From Accumulibacter sp031732815 (lineage in GTDB: Bacteria > Pseudomonadota > Gammaproteobacteria > Burkholderiales > Rhodocyclaceae): a stretch of 34,043 nt of DNA. Positions 1 through 9,545 of the stretch are shown here, in pieces. The notes under the pieces were generated by a model. That model searched no databases. It was not told the DNA's origin and saw only the letters and a list, made by a program, of their open reading frames with translations. The position numbers and the translations under genes are program-made. The stretch spans positions 1 to 34,043 of the forward strand of contig NZ_JAVMKF010000093.1 in the NCBI RefSeq assembly GCF_031732815.1, written 5' to 3'. Each line of letters opens with the position of its first letter. Positions within the stretch are counted from its first letter, which is position 1.

Positions 1-138
1 CATGGCCGGAGGAAAACGTGGAAGCGCGCGCAGCGTAACCGATTTCGCTCGCCGGGGTGGACTCGAAGTGATCAGTGCCGCTTGCCGGCAAGGCGACAGC
101 GAGCGCGCTCCAGCCGCGACGCGGGCGTCTGGTCGCGC

Positions 139-2250
139 TTACTGCGCCCGGCGCAGGATCACCAAATGGCGCTTGGCACGCGTCGCCGAAACATGGAGCA
201 GACAACGTTCGCTCAGCAGCGTGTCCTCGATCACTCCGGCGTCTTCTTCACGCGCGAACTCTTCGGCGTAGTACGCCGGCGTTCGGTAGCCAGCGACAAT
301 CACCACCTCGAACTCGAGCCCCTTGACGCGGTGCATCGTTGCCAGGCGGACGCCGGCGAGGCGTCGATCGTCCGCCGTGTTGCGCTCGAGTCTCAGCGTT
401 GCGATGCCGGCAGCGTGCAAGACAGCCTGGTAATGATCGACCTCCTCGTTCGTCCGGCAGACCAGGCAGATGTCGCCCGGCTGCACGGCATCCGCCTGGA
501 ATTCGCGAATCAGTGCCACCAGACGAGTGGCTTCGGACCTGGCGTCGGGCAGCGCAACCTCGTCCGGCTGCGTGCCGTGCGTCAGCGAGCGATAGCCCTT
601 GAGCGTATCCAGCTCGCCGTCCAGGTCATCCACGGCGCAACCCGCCAACTGGGCGACAGCCCAACGTCGGATTTCGTCCGTCGTCCGGTAGTTCACCCGC
701 AAGCGGTGGCTGCGCCCGCGGATGTCGATCCCCAGCCGGCTGAGGACGACGCGGTGACGATAGATCCGTTGATGCGCGTCGCCGACCAGGAAGAGGTCGT
801 TTTCACCGCTGGCGACCGCGGCACGCAGCAGAGCGAGCGCTGCCGCACTCATGTCCTGCGTTTCATCGACGATGATCGCGCGCAGGCCGAGTGATTCCTT
901 CTGGCTGAGCAGGAGGGCGCGCGCGTCCCGGAAAGCTTCCTCGGGTTCGCGCAGGTTGGCGCCGTGCAGTTGCGCGCGATACTCGGCGAAGACGGGCCAG
1001 AGCGCCTTGCGGTGCACGCGGCCGAGCTGCCCGCCGCGCCCCAGCCGACTGGCGCGCAGATAGTCGTCAGCGATTTCGCATGCTTGCGGAAGAACGACGC
1101 GCTCGTACTCGGCGCGGAAAAAGGCAAGCGGGAAAGTGTTTCCTGCCGGTGCGCGTGTCAGCGCCAGGCGCCAGTACTCTCGGCGACGCGCTTCGTCGTA
1201 GAGCAACTCATGCTGATAGCCGAAGCGGCGCAGCAGGCCGAGCGCCCATTGATCGATGTTGGTGACGGCAATGCGCTCCATTTCCGCCGGGGTGCACAGC
1301 ACGGCCAGATGCGAGCGAATGTCATCTGCCAAGGTACGCGTGAAGGTGGTGAAGAGTACCGGCTTGCCGGGAACGTCGGCAAACCTGCGCGCGAGCCAGG
1401 CGGCCCGGTGCATCGCCACGACGGTCTTGCCCGTTCCGGCTCCGCCCAATACACGCACCGGACCGCTCCACGCGCGCGCTACCAGGCGGCGCTGACTGGG
1501 GTGGAGAAAGACGCGCCAGCGTTCGAGCGGGGCGGCGAGCAAGGCGTCCACGTCGCTGTCGTCGGTGAGGACGAGAAAGTGCCGGCGGCTGGCATCTTGC
1601 TCCAGCGCCGTGGCGAAGTCCGAGGTATCGACGCTTGCCGGCGAAACTTCGCGCTCGGCAATGATCTTCTCGTAGCTTTCGCCGGCGGCGTAGAGGTAGA
1701 GAGCCTCAAACGCGTCGTCCGGCAGGTGCGGCTGCAGCTCTTCGAGTTGCTCGTCGCTGACGATCTGGCGCACGCGCGCCAGCGCACCTTCGGGAACGCC
1801 CATACGGCGGATTTCGCGCTCTCCGAGGCGCGCGAACAGTCCGCTCTGTGCCGTCTCTGCCCGGTCGGTCGAGGCCGCAGCGGCGTCTGGGGAGTGCGCA
1901 GCGTGCTCTTCTACCGCATACACCTGGATGCTGCCCAGGTCGGGGTGGATGTCTACCCGATGCGTTCGCGCCCAGCGGTAGGCGTCGTCATGCCGGTCCA
2001 CCCAGAGCAGGCAGTAGACGTCACCGGTAAGCGGCTTGAGGACGATCCCGCGCACGGCCTGATCGATGCGCACCGAGCGCATGTTGGGATCTGTGGCCTC
2101 GCGGATGGTTTCGTAATTGATGCCGGTCGCGCGCGGGTTCTGGCGGAACTGGGCAACGAACTTCAAGACGGCCTGTTGCCGGTCGCGCGGAATCGCCGCA
2201 AACGACTTCAGGAAATCATCGGACAAGGCAATCTTGGGTGGCGGATGCAT
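139..2250 (-). CDS. UvrD-type SF1 helicase with RelE-like N-terminal domain
   Basis: Predicted 3'-5' superfamily 1 DNA helicase, last gene of the defence cluster. Residues 1 to about 100 look like a RelE/ParE-type fold: a helical hairpin (DDFLKSF...RQQAVLKF) followed by strands with VRGIVLKP and YCLLWVDRHDDAYRWA. This is the pattern of RelE-like mRNA interferases, here fused to a helicase. The helicase core follows: Walker A GGAGTGKT (about 269-276), motif II VDETQD (about 461-466), motif III GDAHQRIY (about 490-497), motif IV VNYRTTDEIR (about 518-527), motif V TMHRVKGLEF (about 637-646) and motif VI SATRAKRHL (about 687-695). The ATG at 2250 has a good AGGAGA site and overlaps the end of the upstream helicase gene by 35 bp, which indicates coupled translation. 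Whether the RelE-like part is a live nuclease or only a binding domain cannot be told from sequence. The helicase call is firm; the RelE call is fairly firm. Confidence 0.9.
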   Translation of the reverse strand: MHPPPKIALSDDFLKSFAAIPRDRQQAVLKFVAQFRQNPRATGINYETIREATDPNMRSVRIDQAVRGIVLKPLTGDVYCLLWVDRHDDAYRWARTHRVDIHPDLGSIQVYAVEEHAAHSPDAAAASTDRAETAQSGLFARLGEREIRRMGVPEGALARVRQIVSDEQLEELQPHLPDDAFEALYLYAAGESYEKIIAEREVSPASVDTSDFATALEQDASRRHFLVLTDDSDVDALLAAPLERWRVFLHPSQRRLVARAWSGPVRVLGGAGTGKTVVAMHRAAWLARRFADVPGKPVLFTTFTRTLADDIRSHLAVLCTPAEMERIAVTNIDQWALGLLRRFGYQHELLYDEARRREYWRLALTRAPAGNTFPLAFFRAEYERVVLPQACEIADDYLRASRLGRGGQLGRVHRKALWPVFAEYRAQLHGANLREPEEAFRDARALLLSQKESLGLRAIIVDETQDMSAAALALLRAAVASGENDLFLVGDAHQRIYRHRVVLSRLGIDIRGRSHRLRVNYRTTDEIRRWAVAQLAGCAVDDLDGELDTLKGYRSLTHGTQPDEVALPDARSEATRLVALIREFQADAVQPGDICLVCRTNEEVDHYQAVLHAAGIATLRLERNTADDRRLAGVRLATMHRVKGLEFEVVIVAGYRTPAYYAEEFAREEDAGVIEDTLLSERCLLHVSATRAKRHLVILRRAQ

Positions 2251-5200
2251 CAGAATTCTCCTCGGCCTGTAAGACCATCAACAGCGCTGGATCAATCTCG
2301 CCGCCGGTTGCTACGAAGCATCGCCAAGCGTGCTTGCTGAACGATGCCAGCGACTCCGACTCGCCGCCGAGCAGCACGGCGACTTTTCGGCGGACCCACG
2401 CCAATTCAGCTTCGGCGACGACGCGGCCTTTTTCGTCGAGCAACTCGTAGCCCGCGACGGGCGCTTCAAGCCCTTGCGCGGCCAGCGTTTCGAGCCATCC
2501 CTGAACTTCGCGTGCGGCGTAATCGGCAAGCTCGATCCAGACGGGATCCATGCCCCGAGCCGCGCTGTGCACCAGCGGCGCATCGCGCAACGAAGTCCAC
2601 GCCCCCGCGTTTTCGCTGCCCGCCCAGAAGCGCGACAGAGGGGAGAGCAGATTGACGACCTGCCATAGCGCGTGCCATCCCTTCTGCAGTTCCTTCTCCG
2701 GCGTATTCTCGGATGGTTGCCAGGCCAGCAGTCCGCCCGGCTCGGTGTCGCGACTGAACTGGCCGGCGAGCAAGCCGGCGACCTGCGAGGCTGCAATCCC
2801 GGTCGCCAGCCGGATCATCCCCTCAGCCAGTTGCCGTCCGCCAATTCGCCGATCGGCATCGGCGGGCAAAGCGACCAGCCCGGCTTCGAGCAACTGCCTG
2901 CCCAGCGCCGAGCCCTCGAGGGCGACTGCCGTCGCCGGATCGCCATCGGGCAGCAGAATGCCGAGAGCGAGAATCGACGCGTGCCGGCGCATCATTTCGT
3001 GATCGAGCGTGCACAGGCGGGTGCGCAACTGCGCCATCGTCGGCAGCGCGCGCAGCCCGAGCATGTGCGCCAGGCCGAGCCTCCGGTACAGATCGCCGAC
3101 CACATCCCGCGTCGACGACAGACAGGCGGGCCAGGGCGAAGCGGCCGGCTCGCTGCTCTGCTTCAGCCACTGTTCGACATCCGCCCAGGTCAGCGTCCAC
3201 ACCGAGAAACGGCCGCTCTTGGCGATCGCCATGCGTTTCGCCAGATCCTGCTCGATCGTCTCGCGATGAAACTGCCAGCCGTCGAGAAAGACCGCCACCG
3301 GGCAATCGCCGCGGTCGTCGTCCGGCCAGAAGACGAAATCCGGTTGCGAAGGAATCACCACGCCATCGCCGGGCCCGAGTTCGACCTGCGGTTCGAGCCG
3401 CCAGCGCCTTCCGCCGGAACTCGCGCACGATACCTGGTATCCCGGCTTGCCCTTGACCAGGACATCGGTCACCCGCCAGCGATCGAGCGGGTCGGCCCCC
3501 GGGCGGCGCAGCGCTTCGAGAAAACGCGCCTCGAGCTCGCTATCGAACAGCGGGTTGGCTGGCTTGAGCTGCGCCAGGCTGTCCAGCGGTGCCAGTTGCG
3601 CGCGATGATCCAGGATCTCGCGCAGCAGCTTCTGCGCCATGCGCCGCGAAATGCGCTCGCGATCGTGGCTGTTGCGGTACGCATAGAGGCAGCGGTAGCA
3701 GCCATCCTTCTCCGGATCGTGGTTGCACTCGCACTCGTCCATCGCCGTAAGCGCGGCGGCGAACACCTCGAACAGCGGATGCTCGTCGCGCATCAGTTCC
3801 TTGAGGTAGCCGGTGCCGCCCGGCACGCTGTCGTAGATGACCAGATACTGGCGCGGCGATTCTTCTCCGCTGGCCAGACGAATATCCAGCGCAATGCGCA
3901 GGTGGTCGACCGCGCCGCGGAAGCGCCGTGACAGGCCGAGGCGTAAAGCGGCAACGAACGACTGCAGGCGCTCGTCGGCGCCGCCGAAGCTTGCTTCGGG
4001 AAGGAAGAGGCGAATGCCCTCGCTGTCGAATTCGCGGTACAGGAAAACGCAGCGCTGCGTGATCGCCTGTTCGTCGCGGCGCCGCGGGCAGTATGGGGCA
4101 TGATTGCGGAACTCCTCGCCCGCCCGCCGGCGCCGCTGCAGGGTGCCGCAATCGGGGCAGATGGCAAAACCCGGGCGCGGCTGTTCGCTGCCGGCAATCG
4201 TCATCGGCGCGCCATCGGGCTGGCGCTCGCCGAAGTTGATCTCGCGGAAGGACACGCGGTTGAGGAACTCGAAGGCGAAAGGAAACTCGCTGCGCGCGAT
4301 GGCAAACGCCTGGCGTACGGCGTCCGGCGGGCTATCGACCAGGGCCTGACGAACAAAGAAGCGGCGTTCGCGCTCATCCGTATCGTCGGCGATACTCGCC
4401 AGATGTTCCGCCGTGCGCGCATACACCTTGGTCAGCCGCAGCATGTCGCGCACGCGTCCGATGTCGCTCCATCCGGGGTCGCCGCAACGCGGGCAGGCGT
4501 CGCGCTTCGTTGCCCGACCGTCGGCTTCCGCATACGAGCACTGACGGCAGAAGCGCCACTTGCTCGGGCGGTCCCTGGAAACGTCGACCTGCTCGATGCT
4601 GACCTTGCGGTTCTCGGCGTAGAACACGCTGCCCGGCGCCAGCTCGACGATCGCCGCCGCACCCGGTCGCTCGTATTCCAGCGTCAGCGCGGGCCGCGGG
4701 TCGGCTGCCGTGACCGTCGTCCCAGGCTTGCGTTGGCGCAGGATCACCGACTGCAGCAGCACGCCCTGTTCCGGGAACGCGTAGTTCGGCAACAGCCCCT
4801 CGTCGGTGAGAACGTTGAGCGTCGCCCGCTCGTAAATCGCCGCAATCAGCTTGCCGAGCGCCGCGCTCTCCTGGCGCAGTTCCGCCATTTCGTCTTCGTC
4901 GCTCTCGCCCTTCAGCGGCTTGCCGTCGATCTTCTTGACTTCGCCGTCGACCCGCTCGCGGCGCCGGCGCAACTCCTCGACGTCTTCGCCGATGGAACGC
5001 AGGTGGCTGACGATCTTCCACGCGAAGCTTCCCTCGGTGCCCGCGTCGCCCTCGACGAACCGGGTCAGCCAGGCACGCGTCGCGGCGGTCAGCGTGCTGG
5101 CGCCGTGCGCGAACATGCGCAGGAAGCGATCGAGCAGGGAAGCGCGGTGGTGCTCGACAAAGTCCAGCCAGGGATAGGGAAAATGCGCCAGATTCGACTT

Positions 5201-8200
5201 CAGCACGGCTCCCAGGACAGGCCGGATGGTCGCCGGGATGCGCGCCTTGGCGCCGCTGGCGCGCACCCAGGCGTCGAGCGTGCAGGCGGTCAGTTGCCTT
5301 TCGAGGACCGCCGAGGCGTTCAGGAAGACGCCGGGCGCGGCGACGTTGCCGGCCACCATCTCGCGCGGCGACGCCCAGAAATAGAGGTCGTGCGGGCGCG
5401 CCGTCGCCAAGGTCAGCAGGAAAGCGTTGCCCGTTGCCCGTCCGGCGCGACCCGCGCGCTGAAGGTAGTTCGCCTGCGCCGGCGGCACCGAGCAGAGCAG
5501 CGTTGCCGACAGGTCGCCGATGTCTATCCCCATCTCGAGCGTCGGCGTCGCGGACAACAGATTGACCTTCCCCGGTCGGGCTTCCCGGCTCATGAACACC
5601 CGCTCGATTCCCTCGCGCGTCGCGCGCTCGAGCATCCCCGTATGTTCGCGCGCGAAAATGCGCTGCACCTCGGCCGACAGGTACAGGCGCCGATGGAAGC
5701 CGCCCTGCCTGCCCCGGCGCTGCGCGGCGTCCGGCCCGCCGTCGCTGGCGGATACGCAAGCTGGCGGTGCTTCTTCGCTTGCCGGATCGCCCGTCGCTTC
5801 GAGCCGGCCCGTGCAGCGCAGGCGTCGACAAGGCTCGCCGGCCAGATCGAGCGCGCTGGCCGCCTGCAGCGACTGGCGACAGGCGTTGCACTGCCAGCGC
5901 GTGCCACCTGTGCGCAGAAGAAAGACATCCGGGACCAATCCCCAGACGGCGACCCCCTTCTCGCTCTCTTCGGCGCGGGCAATTCCCGCTTGCTGCAAGA
6001 CCTGCAGCGCCAGACGATAGACTTCCGCGATCACGGCGTCGGCGCCCAGCGCCAGCGACGCCAGGGCCGGGAAACTCTTGCAGGCCCAGTCGCGATGGAC
6101 CCCCGTCGTATCGGCGAGCACGCTGTCGCAATTGAAGTATTCCGGCACGGTCAGGAAGCGCGGCGGTCGCGGCCCGGAGAGCAGGCGATACTCGGCCGGG
6201 TTCTTCTTATAGGCGAACGGCCGTGCGCCCTGCCTGGCGTAGAACACCAGCCCCTTGTCCCACCAGGCGCCAATTTCCTGCAGGCGCGCGAGCAGGCCGA
6301 CGATGAATCGCCGCACGTGATGCACGGGCACATCGGCCAGGATCTCGATTTCCTCGCCCAGGCGGGCGGCAAGTGCCGCCGTCGCCTGTTCGCACAGGTC
6401 GTCGTCCACCTGCACGCTGGCGGTCAAGGTGGCCGGCAGCGTACGTCCGACATGCGCATCCTGGCCAAACTCGGCCAGCACCACCCAGGGCAGCACGTTG
6501 GCCATCAAGCGCGGCACGTCACTGTCCGCCGGCAGCTCGCCGGTCGCGAACAGCGTTTCCGTATCGCGCAGCCAGTTCAATTGCGGCGGCAGGAAGTTCG
6601 CCACGAAACCGGCAAGCCCGAGGCGCTCCTGCCAGTGCCGGGCAAACGCGGGATACAGGGCAGCCAGCGTCAGTGGCTGGCCCGCGGCGTCGGCGGCAGC
6701 GATCACCTGCGCCAAAGCGGGCCGCAGATTCAGGCGCCAGGTGCGCGCAGCGAGGAAGCCGGCACGGTGCGCGGCGTCCTGCACCGAGTCGGAGAAAGCA
6801 ATCAGCTTCTTGTCGGCATTGAACCGGCTGCCGAACAACTGGCTGATCGACACGCTGGCCAGACTGGCCGCCTGCGAGCCGAGAATGGTCAGCGTCTTGT
6901 GCCCGCCGCAAAACGGGCAATGGTGATGTGCAACGCTGAGCGGGCTGCCGTTGCGCCGCACTACCTTGCGATTGGCCGCCAGATCGACGCGCAGCAACTC
7001 CGGCGTAGCGTCCGCACCGGCGCCGCAATGGTTGCACCGGGTGTGCTCGAGCGCATGCAGGCTGCCGCAAGCGACGCACAGCTTCTTCGGCTCGAAAACG
7101 CGCCGGTCGAGCTGCGCCGCGCCAGCGGGGAAGACGAAGCGCGTCGACACGTCTTCGGCGAAGAACGCCGTGTAGAAGCTTGACAGGTCGGCGTGCAACT
7201 GATTCGGGCTGGTCCGGGCGATCGTCGCCCCCCAGCCCATCGCATGGCAATCGCGGCAATGGATCACCGGCAGGTGCAGGCCGTGGTCGGCACGCCCGAG
7301 GTCGGCCTGATGGCGCAGCACGGCTTCGCCAGACACCTTGGCCACCATGCGCCGCAGTTCGCGCAACCAGAGTTCGACGCGCAGCACGAGCAGCGGCAAC
7401 AGATCGTCTTCGCCTTCGATCGCCGGCTTGCCGGGTACTTTCTTGCGGCGGGCGTGGGCGATCAGCGCCACCAGGCTCTCCAGCCAGCGCGCCAGATAAA
7501 CCGTCTGTTCCTCGGCGCGCAGGCGACGACCCACGCGCGACAGCAGGTCATCGAGCGGCACAGCGCGCCGGCCGAGCTTGTCCATATCACGCAACAGGTT
7601 CTGGAACGCCACGTGCGACTGCAGGCGTTCGCCGAGCGCGACTCGCCAGTCGAAACGTTCAACCTCGTCGGGGCTCACCGTCTCGTCGAACCAGAGCGAA
7701 TACTGATCGGCCAGATACGCGGCGACCGACCTTGCCCGACTGCCGTCGAGTCGGTCGACGTCGGCCGGGCGCGGCCAGTGCATGTGTTCGACCGTGCATT
7801 CGGCCAGGTACTCGCCGACCGACAAACGGTCTTCGCCAATCACCGCGTCGGCGTCGACCTTCTCGCCGAACACGTCGCCGGCGAAGTCGAGCAGCGAACG
7901 CTCGCCATCGTCACCCAGCGTGGCCGACGTGCCGACACAGACGAGTTGCCCGGGCGGCGTTTCCAGACGCGCCTTGACGCGCCGGATCAGGCAGGCGAGA
8001 TCGGTGCCCTGCGCGCCATCGAAGGTATGCAGTTCATCGACCACCAGATAGCGCAGCGTGTCGGGACGGTTGTCGGCCCACAGTCGCGCGTCATCGGCGC
8101 GAATGAGCAGGAAGTCGAGCATCTTGTAGTTGGTCAGCAGGATGTCCGGCGGACGCTTGCGTATTTCCGCGCGCTGGGTGATCACCGAATACGACCCATC

Positions 8201-8734
8201 TGCCAGTTGCTTCACCGCGTCGGCTTCCTCGTCCGCCGCGTCGCCGACGTACAGCCCGGCGCTGATTCCCGCCAGCTCCGGACGGCCAAGAATCTCCTTG
8301 GCGATGCGCCTGGCCTGGTCGCTGGCGAGCGCGTTCATCGGGTAGAGGAGGATCGCCTTCACCCCCCCGCGGCCGAGGGCGGCCTGCGCGCGACAATGAT
8401 CGAGGATCGGATACAGAAAACACTCGGTCTTGCCCGAGCCGGTGCCGGTGGCCACCAGCGTCGAGCGTGCGTCGTCGCCGGTCAGTCGCTGCCAGGCGCG
8501 CGACTGATGCGCATGCGGCGTGAACGTGGCCGGCAACCAGGAGAAGGACTGTTCCGCCGCGCCGCTGCGAAAGGGCAGCGCGAGCGACAGATAGGGCCCG
8601 CGAAACAGGCTGCCGGGTTGCTCGAGGAAGCGCTCGATCAGCGTCTGAAAACCCGGCGTTGTCGATGGGAACGCGCTGCTCAGGAAATCGGCGACGCTGC
8701 GGCGGACCTCATTGGCGACAGTCAGCGGTAGCAT
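2216..8734 (-). CDS. Giant DEAD/DEAH helicase with DUF1998 domain, DruE-like
   Basis: A 2172-residue superfamily 2 helicase, the size and layout of Druantia DruE and equivalent to DISARM DrmA plus DrmB in one chain. Residues 96-103 are Walker A TGTGSGKT and the DEAD-type box is DELH (233-236). The C-terminal helicase half has SATPTLEMGIDIG (from 1061) and QRAGRAGR (1092-1099). Several CxxC pairs, probably zinc-binding, lie between and after the helicase lobes (CRDC, CVAC, CNHC, CPFC, CNAC, CRQC, CPRC, CPDC). The DUF1998 signature is YDSVPGGTGYLKEL (1634-1647) with CYRC (1679-1682). A further segment at about 1750-1850 (QPDFVF, FLDGWQFH, DLAKR, VWTLTW) resembles the PD-(D/E)XK/Vsr-like tails of such helicases. 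It starts 9 bp after the SecB-like gene with no clear ribosome site, so it is probably translated by coupling. Expected role is ATP-driven movement on invading DNA. The family is firm; the exact system is not. Confidence 0.9.
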   Translation of the reverse strand: MLPLTVANEVRRSVADFLSSAFPSTTPGFQTLIERFLEQPGSLFRGPYLSLALPFRSGAAEQSFSWLPATFTPHAHQSRAWQRLTGDDARSTLVATGTGSGKTECFLYPILDHCRAQAALGRGGVKAILLYPMNALASDQARRIAKEILGRPELAGISAGLYVGDAADEEADAVKQLADGSYSVITQRAEIRKRPPDILLTNYKMLDFLLIRADDARLWADNRPDTLRYLVVDELHTFDGAQGTDLACLIRRVKARLETPPGQLVCVGTSATLGDDGERSLLDFAGDVFGEKVDADAVIGEDRLSVGEYLAECTVEHMHWPRPADVDRLDGSRARSVAAYLADQYSLWFDETVSPDEVERFDWRVALGERLQSHVAFQNLLRDMDKLGRRAVPLDDLLSRVGRRLRAEEQTVYLARWLESLVALIAHARRKKVPGKPAIEGEDDLLPLLVLRVELWLRELRRMVAKVSGEAVLRHQADLGRADHGLHLPVIHCRDCHAMGWGATIARTSPNQLHADLSSFYTAFFAEDVSTRFVFPAGAAQLDRRVFEPKKLCVACGSLHALEHTRCNHCGAGADATPELLRVDLAANRKVVRRNGSPLSVAHHHCPFCGGHKTLTILGSQAASLASVSISQLFGSRFNADKKLIAFSDSVQDAAHRAGFLAARTWRLNLRPALAQVIAAADAAGQPLTLAALYPAFARHWQERLGLAGFVANFLPPQLNWLRDTETLFATGELPADSDVPRLMANVLPWVVLAEFGQDAHVGRTLPATLTASVQVDDDLCEQATAALAARLGEEIEILADVPVHHVRRFIVGLLARLQEIGAWWDKGLVFYARQGARPFAYKKNPAEYRLLSGPRPPRFLTVPEYFNCDSVLADTTGVHRDWACKSFPALASLALGADAVIAEVYRLALQVLQQAGIARAEESEKGVAVWGLVPDVFLLRTGGTRWQCNACRQSLQAASALDLAGEPCRRLRCTGRLEATGDPASEEAPPACVSASDGGPDAAQRRGRQGGFHRRLYLSAEVQRIFAREHTGMLERATREGIERVFMSREARPGKVNLLSATPTLEMGIDIGDLSATLLCSVPPAQANYLQRAGRAGRATGNAFLLTLATARPHDLYFWASPREMVAGNVAAPGVFLNASAVLERQLTACTLDAWVRASGAKARIPATIRPVLGAVLKSNLAHFPYPWLDFVEHHRASLLDRFLRMFAHGASTLTAATRAWLTRFVEGDAGTEGSFAWKIVSHLRSIGEDVEELRRRRERVDGEVKKIDGKPLKGESDEDEMAELRQESAALGKLIAAIYERATLNVLTDEGLLPNYAFPEQGVLLQSVILRQRKPGTTVTAADPRPALTLEYERPGAAAIVELAPGSVFYAENRKVSIEQVDVSRDRPSKWRFCRQCSYAEADGRATKRDACPRCGDPGWSDIGRVRDMLRLTKVYARTAEHLASIADDTDERERRFFVRQALVDSPPDAVRQAFAIARSEFPFAFEFLNRVSFREINFGERQPDGAPMTIAGSEQPRPGFAICPDCGTLQRRRRAGEEFRNHAPYCPRRRDEQAITQRCVFLYREFDSEGIRLFLPEASFGGADERLQSFVAALRLGLSRRFRGAVDHLRIALDIRLASGEESPRQYLVIYDSVPGGTGYLKELMRDEHPLFEVFAAALTAMDECECNHDPEKDGCYRCLYAYRNSHDRERISRRMAQKLLREILDHRAQLAPLDSLAQLKPANPLFDSELEARFLEALRRPGADPLDRWRVTDVLVKGKPGYQVSCASSGGRRWRLEPQVELGPGDGVVIPSQPDFVFWPDDDRGDCPVAVFLDGWQFHRETIEQDLAKRMAIAKSGRFSVWTLTWADVEQWLKQSSEPAASPWPACLSSTRDVVGDLYRRLGLAHMLGLRALPTMAQLRTRLCTLDHEMMRRHASILALGILLPDGDPATAVALEGSALGRQLLEAGLVALPADADRRIGGRQLAEGMIRLATGIAASQVAGLLAGQFSRDTEPGGLLAWQPSENTPEKELQKGWHALWQVVNLLSPLSRFWAGSENAGAWTSLRDAPLVHSAARGMDPVWIELADYAAREVQGWLETLAAQGLEAPVAGYELLDEKGRVVAEAELAWVRRKVAVLLGGESESLASFSKHAWRCFVATGGEIDPALLMVLQAEENSDASATQDCLVR

Positions 8735-8743
8735 CAGGTACGG

Positions 8744-9169
8744 TCAATGCGTGCTGCCGCCCGCCTCGGCGACGGGCTGCGCAAGCAGTTGCGAAATTCC
8801 CATCATGAAGCGCCCCCAGGGCGCACGCGAGGTCAGCTCGAGCAGGCGTTCGCGCGCGGCGCCGACCACCACGGAAAACCCGGTAGTCGCCACCAGGGCA
8901 TGCGCGGCGGCCGGGTCGAGCGCAGCCTCCAGGCGCATGATCGCGTAGACCTGCAACTGGAAGAAATAGGGCGGATTGACGCTCGCCTCGCGGTCGCACT
9001 CGACAACCAGGTCGACGCCAAACGTTCCCGGCGGTCCATCGATTGCCTGAATGTTGAAGGATTGCTTCAGGTTGGTGCCCGATCGCTCGCCCTGAGGGTC
9101 GTGCTCGGCATTGGCACGCACTTCCTGGATCGGAAAAAACAACTCCTCAAGCCGCAATGGGAATGGCAT
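8744..9169 (-). CDS. SecB-like chaperone of a toxin-antitoxin-chaperone module
   Basis: A 141-residue protein resembling the SecB export chaperone family, close to SecB's usual length. It begins MPFPLRLEELFFPIQEV, then has alternating hydrophobic strands, an FFQLQVYAIMRL-like segment and a helical C-terminus, as in the solitary SecB-like proteins of TAC loci such as mycobacterial Rv1957. I chose the ATG at 9169 because homology-like sequence starts there. It overlaps the antitoxin gene by 23 bp. A longer reading frame starting upstream only reads through the antitoxin gene in another frame. In known TAC systems the chaperone binds the C-terminal tail of the antitoxin, protects it from proteases and so keeps the toxin silent. 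Its place directly behind a HigB-HigA pair, and not near secretion genes, supports that role here. The family call rests on pattern and context and should be tested with a profile search. Confidence 0.75.
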   Translation of the reverse strand: MPFPLRLEELFFPIQEVRANAEHDPQGERSGTNLKQSFNIQAIDGPPGTFGVDLVVECDREASVNPPYFFQLQVYAIMRLEAALDPAAAHALVATTGFSVVVGAARERLLELTSRAPWGRFMMGISQLLAQPVAEAGGSTH

Positions 9170-9545
9170 TTCCACGCTTTCCACCTCTCTGTGCCTGCGC
9201 CCAGGTCTTGCCATTGTTGATCTGCTCGCGGGGCACGCCGTCGTGCATCTCCAGCCAGCGTACACTGCTCGACCTGGCGGCGACATGCACGCTCACCCGC
9301 GCATCCAGCGCGTGCGCCATCCGCGCCATGCGTTCGATCGTCAGGTTCGCATCCCCGCGCAACGCCACGCTTACCGCGGCCGCGCTGGTACCAAGCCGGC
9401 GGGCAAGTTCGCTGCGTTTGATGCCCAGTTGCTCCATGCGCCGTTCGATCCCGACGGCGAAATCCATCTTGGCCTGCTCCGCCGCGTATTCCGGCGATCT
9501 CTCGACTTCGGCCAGCCAGTTCAGTTGTTCCTGTACGCCACTCAT
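9147..9545 (-). CDS. higA: HigA-like XRE-family antitoxin
   Basis: A 132-residue antitoxin with a helix-turn-helix DNA-binding domain at about residues 30-85. Key stretch: KRSELARRLGTSAAAVSVAL, followed by NLTIERMARMAHAL, the classical XRE/HTH_3 pattern. After the domain comes a tail of about 40 residues with two tryptophans (VRWLEM, KTWAQAQ). In TAC antitoxins this is where the chaperone-addiction segment sits. The start at 9545 overlaps the toxin stop as ATGA and has a GGGAG site 8 nt upstream; an in-frame ATG at 9560 is possible but less likely. It should neutralise the upstream toxin and, like other HigA proteins, repress the operon, probably at the palindrome just upstream of the toxin gene. 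The toxin-first gene order is typical of higBA. Confidence 0.88.
   Translation of the reverse strand: MSGVQEQLNWLAEVERSPEYAAEQAKMDFAVGIERRMEQLGIKRSELARRLGTSAAAVSVALRGDANLTIERMARMAHALDARVSVHVAARSSSVRWLEMHDGVPREQINNGKTWAQAQRGGKRGNAIPIAA

Noticed and set aside
81..92. Perfect palindrome CTTGCCGGCAAG after the UvrD-type gene as a terminator
   Set aside because: The stem is short, leaves no loop and has no T-tract; 1-138 otherwise shows nothing I can assign.
964..2340. Plus-strand open frame of 458 codons opposite the UvrD-type helicase gene
   Set aside because: Antisense shadow with no motifs or ribosome site.
4100..7183. Plus-strand open frame of 1027 codons opposite the DruE-like gene
   Set aside because: It lies entirely antisense to a well-supported gene, has an Arg/Gln/His-rich composition typical of shadow frames in GC-rich DNA, and shows no motif.
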